Positions 1-8,565 of a DNA stretch of 64,000 nucleotides are shown here, one piece after another. This DNA comes from Limnomonas spitsbergensis (taxonomy: Eukaryota > Chlorophyta > Chlorophyceae > Chlamydomonadales). Each line of letters opens with the position of its first letter. The first letter of the stretch is position 1. Location: assembly GCA_037349105.1 (NCBI GenBank), contig JAYJMM010000036.1, forward strand, positions 6,112,001 to 6,176,000, written 5' to 3'. The notes under the pieces are model-generated. The model was not told the origin of the DNA and did no database searches. It saw only the letters and a program-made list of their open reading frames with translations. The translations under genes were made by a program, and so were the position numbers.

Positions 1-25
1 GGGCTCGAACCCTCGACCACAAGAT
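1..25 (-). tRNA. Permuted tRNA-Lys(CUU), copy 1, partial (3' half only)
   Basis: The window opens inside the 3' half. The minus strand reads from A38 at position 25 through the anticodon 3' strand, variable loop, T stem and T loop TTCGAGC. The acceptor 3' strand and the whole 5' half lie outside the window. The visible part matches the intact copies. Confidence 0.85.
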
Positions 26-160
26 TTCACGCTCATGACGGTCTCAAACCTGCTCACCAGCCAATCATAGCATCGTAAACAGTCTCTTTAAAGCCACGGA
101 CACGACTGCTCTTGATCACTCTTTCTCCAAGACGACGGCAGAATCGGCGACCGAGCCAAG

Positions 161-1381
161 GTGCGGCGAGACACACCGCTTTCACGGAACCCTCTTAAGG
201 ACAAGGCCTCCGGGGAGATGACCCTGCAACACGCCTTGCGTCGTTTAAAAGCAAACGGCTGGCCATATATACGAGGGCGATTTCAGGAGATCTCTCCCCT
301 CGGCCAAACGACCTGCTCCAACACGCGTCGTTGTTATTTCGTCCGGGTGGAACGCTTGTCCTTGGCTGAAGCCGGCGTCCGGAACCACGCCAAAAGCTTA
401 ATGGCACCCACTTGAGGGTGTTCGACAGCCGCAACCCATAGGAGCTCGCCGTTCACCGACAGCGTTGGCCCACTTTTCCGGGGGCGCGTCAATTAGGCCA
501 CCGGGCCCAACCGACCGATCGCCCAAGTCGACCGCACCGACCAAGCTCCTCGTCACCACCCTTCGTGGATGGCGCTTCCCGCCATCGATTTGCTGTATGC
601 GAGACTTGAAGGGCCTCGCTCCTACGGTCTTGTGAGGTTTCTCCTCGTTGTTCCGCTTGGGTAGTTCATGCTTCTTGCCATGCCTATAGGTTGGCTTGTT
701 TCAAGACGCGACTCGAAGAATCGGCGAGCCCATTTCCGGCAAAGCCTACTGAAATTGGGGCTTGACATGATTGTGCCCCTGGTACACGCCGGGGTTATTT
801 TACATGCTCGTGCAAAGTCCCGGTTCATGTCTTTCCTTCAAATAACTGATTGCGACTCACATAGCAACTCGGAGATGAACGTTGACCATTAAGTCTATAG
901 TCAAAGTCGTGGACTACTCGTGGTTGTGCCATATCATGTTCTTTAGAGTCGAGTTTTGACGCATGTCTTTCAAAGATTTATATTGTATGTGATCGCTTCT
1001 CAACTTCTCATTTTTTGATCACATGCATTTGGATCTCGGTTGTAGTCGAAGAAGGGCCGGTCGAAGACTCGAAAACATCTGCTATAGACAAGTATCTTAC
1101 GTTTTTCTGGTATCAACCTCAATCACACGGACTATGCAGCATGTGGAGACGCAAAAAGGACACCTGCCACATTGCCGTTTCTACGCCTCCGTCGGTAACT
1201 GACAATAAACCTTTGCCGTCGTGCTCATCATAATCTTGGGGCTGACTAAACTACGGGTAGATAAAATCGTCCCACACTATCGGCCTTTTTAAGAACCTCT
1301 GCCTGGCCAGGGCCGGCTACAAAGAGAACCTCGCATGTCAAAAACGGTTACTTGGCAGACCCTCGGTGCTTCCCTTGTGCA
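161..1381. other. Unit spacer without a recognisable gene (representative, unit 1)
   Basis: This stretch, repeated in every unit, contains several overlapping short ORFs on both strands (68-84 codons). Their changes between units alter residues freely, and the TATA deletion in units 26-30 shifts frame in the overlapping pair. I see no known domain, no splice-site-supported exon chain and no other RNA gene. A short perfect hairpin (CCCCGG, TACACG loop, CCGGGG in later units) is the only compact structure noted. Its equivalent in unit 2 is at 2912-2929. Confidence 0.7.
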
Positions 1382-1874
1382 CGGTAAATTCGCACTTTGA
1401 CATGTCCCCAACATGCATACTGAATATGTTACTAGTTAAATATTTTGGGGGTGAGCGGGTACATGCGCGATAGAATAACAATTAGCAAAAAGTGTGTGCG
1501 GCCGGTCAGTAACAGGCCCAACCAACTATTTTGTCAGTGCGCGGGGTATTTTCTGTACCTACCATCAAAAACTGATTAGGACTGATTTATGCCACATCCA
1601 TTCACATATTGCTGACCGTGTACTTTTCTTTCAAGCATCAAACTAGGTTTTTAAACGAGTCGACAATACGTAGTGGTTGCAAGAGTTGCGCAAAGTAAAT
1701 TTTACGACTCACAGAAAGTGTTGTTAAATTGCTTGTTACGAACTTGCTTCGCAACATAACAAGCAACTTGTTTTATAACATACACGTGCACAAAGTAGAG
1801 TACTTTTTGCTTGCGCAACAAATTTGATCTATTTGTCATCCAAAGGGGTGCGCGGACTCTATTCGATTTCACGG
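1382..1874. mobile_element. Old decayed transposon of the family inserted in unit 11 (representative)
   Basis: The left end CGGTAAATTCGCACTTTGAC resembles the terminal CCGTAAAACGCCTTTTAC at 24185. The right end GGGGTGCGCGGAC, then TTTCACGG and TA, resembles the 24185-24864 right end GGGGTGCGCGGAC, then TTTTACGG and TA. Interior blocks also align in order: AATTAAAT, GGGGTGCGCGG, CAT, TGCGCG, then CCCAACCAACTATTTTG near 1529 against CCCAAACAACTATTTTG at 24298. Units 26-30 match the family best (GGGTGCGCGGG). It is about 493 bp, present in all units, and has no coding capacity. Confidence 0.55.
1731..1764. repeat. Inverted repeat, potential hairpin (representative)
   Basis: GCTTGTTA and TAACAAGC flank an inner TTGC-TTC-GCAA hairpin, giving an imperfect cruciform-like structure within the transposon relic. 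It is unchanged in almost all units. Function is unknown; it could be a remnant of the element's internal palindromes. Confidence 0.5.
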
Positions 1875-1973
1875 TACAACTATGGTTGAGTCTGTGCGGA
1901 CAAGTCGCGATGTACATATCAAGCTCCTAGCACGAGAGGTTGATAGGCTCCCTCTTAAATATATGAGTGCATG

Positions 1974-2015
1974 TAAGATTCTTGCGCTCTACCATCCCAC
2001 CCTACCTCACTGGGC
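1974..2015 (-). pseudogene. Decayed second tRNA-Lys 5' half (representative, unit 1)
   Basis: The minus strand starts GCCCAGT, which can pair with ATTGGGC, and ends GAGCGCAAGA-ATCTTA followed by CATGC, matching the functional 5' half and its trailer. The D-arm region is replaced by a G-rich run and is about 5 nt longer (42 nt versus 37), so the D stem and A box are gone. It sits 66 bp downstream of the functional 5' half in every unit. It looks like a duplicated 5' half that decayed. The anticodon letters CTT and the helix-forming trailer survive. Confidence 0.65.
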
Positions 2016-2059
2016 ACACTTGGAGGTTTGCATGCTCCTTGTGCATCCTATTCACCGCT

Positions 2060-2063
2060 AAAA
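2060..2063 (-). terminator. Pol III T-run terminator after the 5' half (representative)
   Basis: The minus strand has CATTTTAG 18 nt beyond A37. A four-T run is the minimal Pol III terminator in many eukaryotes. It sits at the same place (236 to 233 bp before each anchor) in regular units and is kept in the decayed units. It would give a short trailer holding the CACGC helix strand. Confidence 0.65.
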
Positions 2064-2099
2064 TGTTTAGGTGCGTGCGTGTAAGAGTCTTGCGCTCTG

Positions 2100-2111
2100 C
2101 CAACTGAGCTA
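2100..2111 (-). promoter_or_regulatory. A box of permuted tRNA-Lys (representative)
   Basis: The minus strand reads TAGCTCAGTTGG, matching the TRGCNNAGYNGG consensus. It starts 25 bp downstream of the B box. It is almost invariant across the array except for copy 24 (GC for TT) and a C-to-T change in copies 28-30. Confidence 0.8.
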
Positions 2112-2135
2112 ACCGGGCAGTCTTCGCCCAATGAG

Positions 2136-2146
2136 GGGCTCGAACC
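2136..2146 (-). promoter_or_regulatory. B box of permuted tRNA-Lys (representative)
   Basis: The minus strand reads GGTTCGAGCCC, close to the Pol III B box consensus GGTTCGANTCC. Because the halves are swapped it lies upstream of the A box, the reverse of a normal tRNA gene. Copies 8, 9, 16-18, 20-23, 25 and 26 have substitutions inside it. Confidence 0.8.
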
Positions 2147-2221
2147 CTCGCCCACAAGATTTCACGCTCATGACGGTCTCAGACCTGCTCACCAGCCATT
2201 CATAGCTTCGTAAACAGTCTC

Positions 2222-2227
2222 TTTAAA
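2222..2227 (-). promoter_or_regulatory. TATA-like element upstream of permuted tRNA (representative)
   Basis: TTTAAA lies 62 bp upstream of A38 on the minus strand and is conserved in every unit, including units with surrounding changes (TATTTAAAG near 50737, TTTTTAAAG near 63563). With normal TATA spacing, transcription would begin about 30 nt before the 3' half. Its role is inferred; no experiment is visible here. Confidence 0.4.
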
Positions 2228-2911
2228 GCCACGGACACGACTGCTCTTGATCACTCTTTCTCCAAGACGACGGCAGAATCGGCGACCGAGCCAAGGTGCG
2301 GCGAGACACACCGCTTTCACGGAACCCTCTTAAGGACAAGGCCTCCGGGGAGATGACCCTGCAACACGCCTTGCGTCGTTTAAAAGCAAACGGCTGGCCA
2401 TATATAGGAGGGCGATTTCAGGAGACCTCTCCCCTCGGCCAAACGACCTGCTCCAACACGCGTCGTTGTTATTTCGTCCGGGTGGAACGCTTGTCCTTGG
2501 CTGAGGCCGGCGTCCGGAACCACGCCAAAAGCTCAATGGCACCCACTTGAGGGTGTTCGACAGCCGCAACCCATAGGAGCTCGCCGTTCACCGACATCGT
2601 TGGCCCACTTTTCCGGGGGCGCGTCAATTAGGCCACCGGGCCCAACCGACCGATCGCCCAAGTCGACCGCACCGACCAAGCTCCTCGTCACCACCCTTCG
2701 TGGATGGCGCTTCCCGCCATCGATTTGCTGTATGCGAGACTTGAAGGGCCTCGCTCCTACGGTCTTGTGAGGTTTCTCCTCGTTGTTCCGCTTGGGTAGT
2801 TCATGCTTCTTGCCATGCCTATAGGTTGGCTTGTTTCAAGACGCGACTCGAAGAATCGGCGAGCCCATTTCCGGCAAAGCCTACTGAAATTGGGGCTTGA
2901 CATGATTGTGC

Positions 2912-2929
2912 CCCCGGTACACGCCGGGG
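2912..2929. repeat. Short perfect hairpin CCCCGG/CCGGGG (representative)
   Basis: A 6-bp stem with loop TACACG lies in the gene-free part of the unit. Units 1, 3, 4 and 5 have CCCTGG, which keeps a wobble pair. Later units change the loop (TAAACG near 34342, TATACG near 47165 and 49300) without breaking the stem. Role unknown. Confidence 0.4.
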
Positions 2930-4216
2930 TTATTTTACATGCTCGTGCAAAGTCCCGGTTCATGTCTTTCCTTCAAATAACTGATTGCGACTCACATAGC
3001 GACTCGGAGATGAACGTTGACCATTAAGTCTATAGTCAAAGTCGTGGACTACTCGTGGTTGTGCCATATCATGTTCTTTAGAGTCGAGTTTTGACGCATG
3101 TCTTTCAAAGATTTATATTGTATGTGATCGCTTCTCAACTTCTCATTTTTTGATCACATGCATTTGGATCTCGGTTGTAGTCGAAGAAGGGCCGGTCGAA
3201 GACTCGAAAACATCTGCTATAGACAAGTATCTTACGTTTTTCTGGTATCAACCTCAATCACACGGACTATGCAGCATGTGGAGACGCAAAAAGGACACCT
3301 GCCACATTGCCGTTTCTACGCCTCCGTCGGTAACTGACAATAAACCTTTGCCGTCGTGCTCATCATAATCTTGGGGCTGACTAAACTACGGGTAGATAAA
3401 ATCGTCCCACACTATCGGCCTTTTTAAGAACCTCTGCCTGGCCAGGGCCGGCTACAAAGAGAACCTCGCATGTCAAAAACGGTTACTTGGCAGACCCTCG
3501 GTGCTTCCCTTGTGCACGGTAAATTCGCACTTTGACATGTCCCCAACATGCATACTGAATATGTTACTAGTTAAATATTTTGGGGGTGAGCGGGTACATG
3601 CGCGATAGAATAACAATTAGCAAAAAGTGTGTGCGGCCGGTCAGTAACAGGCCCAACCAACTATTTTGTCAGTGCGCGGGGTATTTTCTGTACCTACCAT
3701 CAAAAACTGATTAGGACTGATTTATGCCACATCCATTCACATATTGCTGACCGTGTACTTTTCTTTCAAGCATCAAACTAGGTTTTTAAACGAGTCGACA
3801 ATACGTAGTGGTTGCAAGAGTTGCGCAAAGTAAATTTTACGACTCACAGAAAGTGTTGTTAAATTGCTTGTTACGAACTTGCTTCGCAACATAACAAGCA
3901 ACTTGTTTTATAACATACACGTGCACAAAGTAGAGTACTTTTTGCTTGCGCAACAAATTTGATCTATTTGTCATCCAAAGGGGTGCGCGGACTCTATTCG
4001 ATTTCACGGTACAACTATGGTTGAGTCTGTGCGGACAAGTCGCGATGTACATATCAAGCTCCTAGCACGAGAGGTTGATAGGCTCCCTCTTAAATATATG
4101 AGTGCATGTAAGATTCTTGCGCTCTACCATCCCACCCTACCTCACTGGGCACACTTGGAGGTTTGCATGCTCCTTGTGCATCCTATTCACCGCTAAAATG
4201 TTTAGGTGCGTGCGTG

Positions 4217-4295
4217 TAAGAGTCTTGCGCTCTGCCAACTGAGCTAACCGGGCAGTCTTCGCCCAATGAGGGGCTCGAACCCTCGACCACAAGAT
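4217..4295 (-). tRNA. Circularly permuted tRNA-Lys(CUU), copy 3, intact
   Basis: The consensus sequence of the array: all stems paired, anticodon CTT, 6-nt joint AAGACT, break at 37/38, and leader GCGTG and trailer CACGC complementary. Confidence 0.92.
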
Positions 4296-6351
4296 TTCAC
4301 GCTCATGACGGTCTCAAACCTGCTCACCAGCCAATCATAGCATCGTAAACAGTCTCTTTAAAGCCACGGACACGACTGCTCTTGATCACTCTTTCTCCAA
4401 GACGACGGCAGAATCGGCGACCGAGCCAAGGTGCGGCGAGACACACCGCTTTCACGGAACCCTCTTAAGGACAAGGCCTCCGGGGAGATGACCCTGCAAC
4501 ACGCCTTGCGTCGTTTAAAAGCAAACGGCTGGCCATATATACGAGGGCGATTTCAGGAGATCTCTCCCCTCGGCCAAACGACCTGCTCCAACACGCGTCG
4601 TTGTTATTTCGTCCGGGTGGAACGCTTGTCCTTGGCTGAGGCCGGCGTCCGGAACCACGCCAAAAGCTCAATGGCACCCACTTGAGGGTGTTCGACAGCC
4701 GCAACCCATAGGAGCTCGCCGTTCACCGACAGCGTTGGCCCACTTTTCCGGGGGCGCGTCAATTAGGCCACCGGGCCCAACCGACCGATCGCCCAAGTCG
4801 ACCGCACCGACCAAGCTCCTCGTCACCACCCTTCGTGGATGGCGCTTCCCGCCATCGATTTGCTGTATGCGAGACTTGAAGGGCCTCGCTCCTACGGTCT
4901 TGTGAGGTTTCTCCTCGTTGTTCCGCTTGGGTAGTTCATGCTTCTTGCCATGCCTATAGGTTGGCTTGTTTCAAGACGCGACTCGAAGAATCGGCGAGCC
5001 CATTTCCGGCAAAGCCTACTGAAATTGGGGCTTGACATGATTGTGCCCCTGGTACACGCCGGGGTTATTTTACATGCTCGTGCAAAGTCCCGGTTCATGT
5101 CTTTCCTTCAAATAACTGATTGCGACTCACATAGCAACTCGGAGATGAACGTTGACCATTAAGTCTATAGTCAAAGTCGTGGACTACTCGTGGTTGTGCC
5201 ATATCATGTTCTTTAGAGTCGAGTTTTGACGCATGTCTTTCAAAGATTTATATTGTATGTGATCGCTTCTCAACTTCTCATTTTTTGATCACATGCATTT
5301 GGATCTCGGTTGTAGTCGAAGAAGGGCCGGTCGAAGACTCGAAAACATCTGCTATAGACAAGTATCTTACGTTTTTCTGGTATCAACCTCAATCACACGG
5401 ACTATGCAGCATGTGGAGACGCAAAAAGGACACCTGCCACATTGCCGTTTCTACGCCTCCGTCGGTAACTGACAATCAACCTTTGCCGTCGTGCTCATCA
5501 TAATCTTGGGGCTGACTAAACTACGGGTAGATAAAATCGTCCCACACTATCGGCCTTTTTAAGAACCTCTGCCTGGCCAGGGCCGGCTACAAAGAGAACC
5601 TCGCATGTCAAAAACGGTTACTTGGCAGACCCTCGGTGCTTCCCTTGTGCACGGTAAATTCGCACTTTGACATGTCCCCAACATGCATACTGAATATGTT
5701 ACTAGTTAAATATTTTGGGGGTGAGCGGGTACATGCGCGATAGAATAACAATTAGCAAAAAGTGTGTGCGGCCGGTCAGTAACAGGCCCAACCAACTATT
5801 TTGTCAGTGCGCGGGGTATTTTCTGTACCTACCATCAAAAACTGATTAGGACTGATTTATGCCACATCCATTCACATATTGCTGACCGTGTACTTTTCTT
5901 TCAAGCATCAAACTAGGTTTTTAAATGAGTCGACAATACGTAGTGGTTGCAAGAGTTGCGCAAAGTAAATTTTACGACTCACAGAAAGTGTTGTTAAATT
6001 GCTTGTTACGAACTTGCTTCGCAACATAACAAGCAACTTGTTTTATAACATACACGTGCACAAAGTAGAGTACTTTTTGCTTGCGCAACAAATTTGATCT
6101 ATTTGTCATCCAAAGGGGTGCGCGGACTCTATTCGATTTCACGGTACAACTATGGTTGAGTCTGTGCGGACAAGTCGCGATGTACATATCAAGCTCCTAG
6201 CACGAGAGGTTGATAGGCTCCCTCTTAAATATATGAGTGCATGTAAGATTCTTGCGCTCTACCATCCCACCCTACCTCACTGGGCACACTTGGAGGTTTG
6301 CATGCTCCTTGTGCATCCTATTCACCGCTAAAATGTTTAGGTGCGTGCGTG

Positions 6352-6430
6352 TAAGAGTCTTGCGCTCTGCCAACTGAGCTAACCGGGCAGTCTTCGCCCA
6401 ATGAGGGGCTCGAACCCTCGACCACAAGAT
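6352..6430 (-). tRNA. Circularly permuted tRNA-Lys(CUU), copy 4, intact
   Basis: Identical to consensus copy 3 across both halves and the joint. All arms are paired and the B box GGTTCGAGCCC is intact. Confidence 0.92.
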
Positions 6431-8486
6431 TTCACGCTCATGACGGTCTCAAACCTGCTCACCAGCCAATCATAGCTTCGTAAACAGTCTCTTTAAAACC
6501 ACGGACACGACTGCTCTTGATCACTCTTTCTCCAAGACGACGGCAGAATCGGCGACCGAGCCAAGGTGCGGCGAGACACACCGCTTTCACGGAACCCTCT
6601 TAAGGACAAGGCCTCCGGGGAGATGACCCTGCAACACGCCTTGCGTCGTTTAAAAGCAAACGGCTGGCCATATATAGGAGGGCGATTTCAGGAGACCTCT
6701 CCCCTCGGCCAAACGACCTGCTCCAACACGCGTCGTTGTTATTTCGTCCGGGTGGAACGCTTGTCCTTGGCTGAGGCCGGCGTCCGGAACCACGCCAAAA
6801 GCTCAATGGCACCCACTTGAGGGTGTTCGACAGCCGCAACCCATAGGAGCTCGCCGTTCACCGACAGCGTTGGCCCACTTTTCCGGGGGCGCGTCAATTA
6901 GGCCACCGGGCCCAACCGACCGATCGCCCAAGTCGACCGCACCGACCAAGCTCCTCGTCACCACCCTTCGTGGATGGCGCTTCCCGCCATCGATTTGCTG
7001 TATGCGAGACTTGAAGGGCCTCGCTCCTACGGTCTTGTGAGGTTTCTCCTCGTTGTTCCGCTTGGGTAGTTCATGCTTCTTGCCATGCCTATAGGTTGGC
7101 TTGTTTCAAGACGCGACTCGAAGAATCGGCGAGCCCATTTCCGGCAAAGCCTACTGAAATTGGGGCTTGACATGATTGTGCCCCTGGTACACGCCGGGGT
7201 TATTTTACATGCTCGTGCAAAGTCCCGGTTCATGTCTTTCCTTCAAATAACTGATTGCGACTCACATAGCAACTCGGAGATGAACGTTGACCATTAAGTC
7301 TATAGTCAAAGTCGTGGACTACTCGTGGTTGTGCCATATCATGTTCTTTAGAGTCGAGTTTTGACGCATGTCTTTCAAAGATTTATATTGTATGTGATCG
7401 CTTCTCAACTTCTCATTTTTTGATCACATGCATTTGGATCTCGGTTGTAGTCGAAGAAGGGCCGGTCGAAGACTCGAAAACATCTGCTATAGACAAGTAT
7501 CTTACGTTTTTCTGGTATCAACCTCAATCACACGGACTATGCAGCATGTGGAGACGCAAAAAGGACACCTGCCACATTGCCGTTTCTACGCCTCCGTCGG
7601 TAACTGACAATAAACCTTTGCCGTCGTGCTCATCATAATCTTGGGGCTGACTAAACTACGGGTAGATAAAATCGTCCCACACTATCGGCCTTTTTAAGAA
7701 CCTCTGCCTGGCCAGGGCCGGCTACAAAGAGAACCTCGCATGTCAAAAACGGTTACTTGGCAGACCTTCGGTGCTTCCCTTGTGCACGGTAAATTCGCAC
7801 TTTGACATGTCCCCAACATGCATACTGAATATGTTACTAGTTAAATATTTTGGGGGTGAGCGGGTACATGCGCGATAGAATAACAATTAGCAAAAAGTGT
7901 GTGCGGCCGGTCAGTAACAGGCCCAACCAACTATTTTGTCAGTGCGCGGGGTATTTTCTGTACCTACCATCAAAAACTGATTAGGACTGATTTATGCCAC
8001 ATCCATTCACATATTGCTGACCGTGTACTTTTCTTTCAAGCATCAAACTAGGTTTTTAAATGAGTCGACAATACGTAGTGGTTGCAAGAGTTGCGCAAAG
8101 TAAATTTTACGACTCACAGAAAGTGTTGTTAAATTGCTTGTTACGAACTTGCTTCGCAACATAACAAGCAACTTGTTTTATAACATACACGTGCACAAAG
8201 TAGAGTACTTTTTGCTTGCGCAACAAATTTGATCTATTTGTCATCCAAAGGGGTGCGCGGACTCTATTCGATTTCACGGTACAACTATGGTTGAGTCTGT
8301 GCGGACAAGTCGCGATGTACATATCAAGCTCCTAGCACGAGAGGTTGATAGGCTCCCTCTTAAATATATGAGTGCATGTAAGATTCTTGCGCTCTACCAT
8401 CCCACCCTACCTCACTGGGCACACTTGGAGGTTTGCATGCTCCTTGTGCATCCTATTCACCGCTAAAATGTTTAGGTGCGTGCGTG

Positions 8487-8565
8487 TAAGAGTCTTGCGC
8501 TCTGCCAACTGAGCTAACCGGGCAGTCTTCGCCCAATGAGGGGCTCGAACCCTCGACCACAAGAT
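8487..8565 (-). tRNA. Circularly permuted tRNA-Lys(CUU), copy 5, intact
   Basis: Identical to consensus copy 3 in both halves and in the AAGACT joint. Confidence 0.92.

Larger units (their letters stand above)
2082..2160 (-). tRNA. Circularly permuted tRNA-Lys(CUU), copy 2 (reference description)
   Basis: Minus strand order is 3' half (2160 down to 2125, nucleotides 38-73), AAGACT (2124-2119), then 5' half (2118 down to 2082, nucleotides 1-37). Joined in tRNA order this gives acceptor GCCCGGT/ATTGGGC (two G-U pairs), D stem GCTC/GAGC with loop AGTTGGCA, anticodon stem CAAGA/TCTTG, loop CTCTTAA with anticodon CTT, a 5-nt variable loop, T stem GAGGG/CCCTC, T loop TTCGAGC and discriminator G73. 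CCA is not encoded. The split is at 37/38, the standard eukaryotic tRNA intron position. The product would decode AAG after splicing-endonuclease cuts, ligation, and RNase P/RNase Z removal of the 6-nt joint. This copy has T47 changed to G, which is harmless to pairing. The alternative, a normal-order gene with a ~2-kb intron spanning to the next unit, is unlikely because TTTT would stop Pol III after the 5' half. Confidence 0.92.
2077..2167 (-). other. Leader/trailer processing helix around the permuted tRNA (representative)
   Basis: On the minus strand the leader GCGTG (2167-2163) is followed by AA and then A38. The trailer CACGC (2081-2077) begins directly after A37. The two 5-mers are perfectly complementary and would stack near the anticodon stem, leaving AA|A as a 3-nt bulge at the 3' splice site. 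C32 is also complementary to the G three nucleotides before the cut, as in the anticodon-intron pair used by eukaryotic tRNA splicing endonuclease. The strand opposite is CTCTTA, so this is a relaxed rather than strict 3-4-3 bulge-helix-bulge motif. The helix is kept even in the decayed right-hand copies. Confidence 0.7.

Noticed and set aside
161..415. 84-codon open frame on the plus strand, repeated in most units
   Set aside because: It overlaps a 79-codon frame on the other strand. Changes between units alter residues freely, the 4-bp TATA deletion in units 26-30 shifts the frame, and there is no recognisable domain. Repetition alone preserves it.
1015..1233. 72-codon plus-strand open frame (starts MITCIWISVV)
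   Set aside because: The frame is kept between units because they are near-identical. Observed changes (T/A, D/Y, S/P, H/L) are mainly amino-acid altering and unconstrained. I could not link it to any family.
1702..1917. 71-codon minus-strand open frame (starts MYIATCPHRL) in every unit
   Set aside because: Most of it lies in the transposon relic, including its right terminus and a hairpin. Its end and length change in several units through small indels (39477 and 56641 regions). No domain, no sign of selection on codons.
2017..2059. A decayed tRNA 3' half next to the second 5' half (GGAG...CTCC stem on the minus strand)
   Set aside because: Only a 4-bp stem and no B box or acceptor match. 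I cannot distinguish it from chance, so I report only the decayed 5' half.
2390..2412. CArG-like CCATATATAGG as a Pol II promoter element
   Set aside because: It has seven, not six, A/T bases. It is altered in units 1, 3 and 7 and loses TATA in units 26-30, with no gene placed to use it.
2082..4295. Conventional-order tRNA-Lys with a ~2-kb intron, using the 5' half of one unit and the 3' half of the next
   Set aside because: The order would be formally possible in a tandem array, but a TTTT run lies 18 nt after the 5' half and a 2-kb Pol III intron is implausible. The permuted reading needs only 6 nt between halves.
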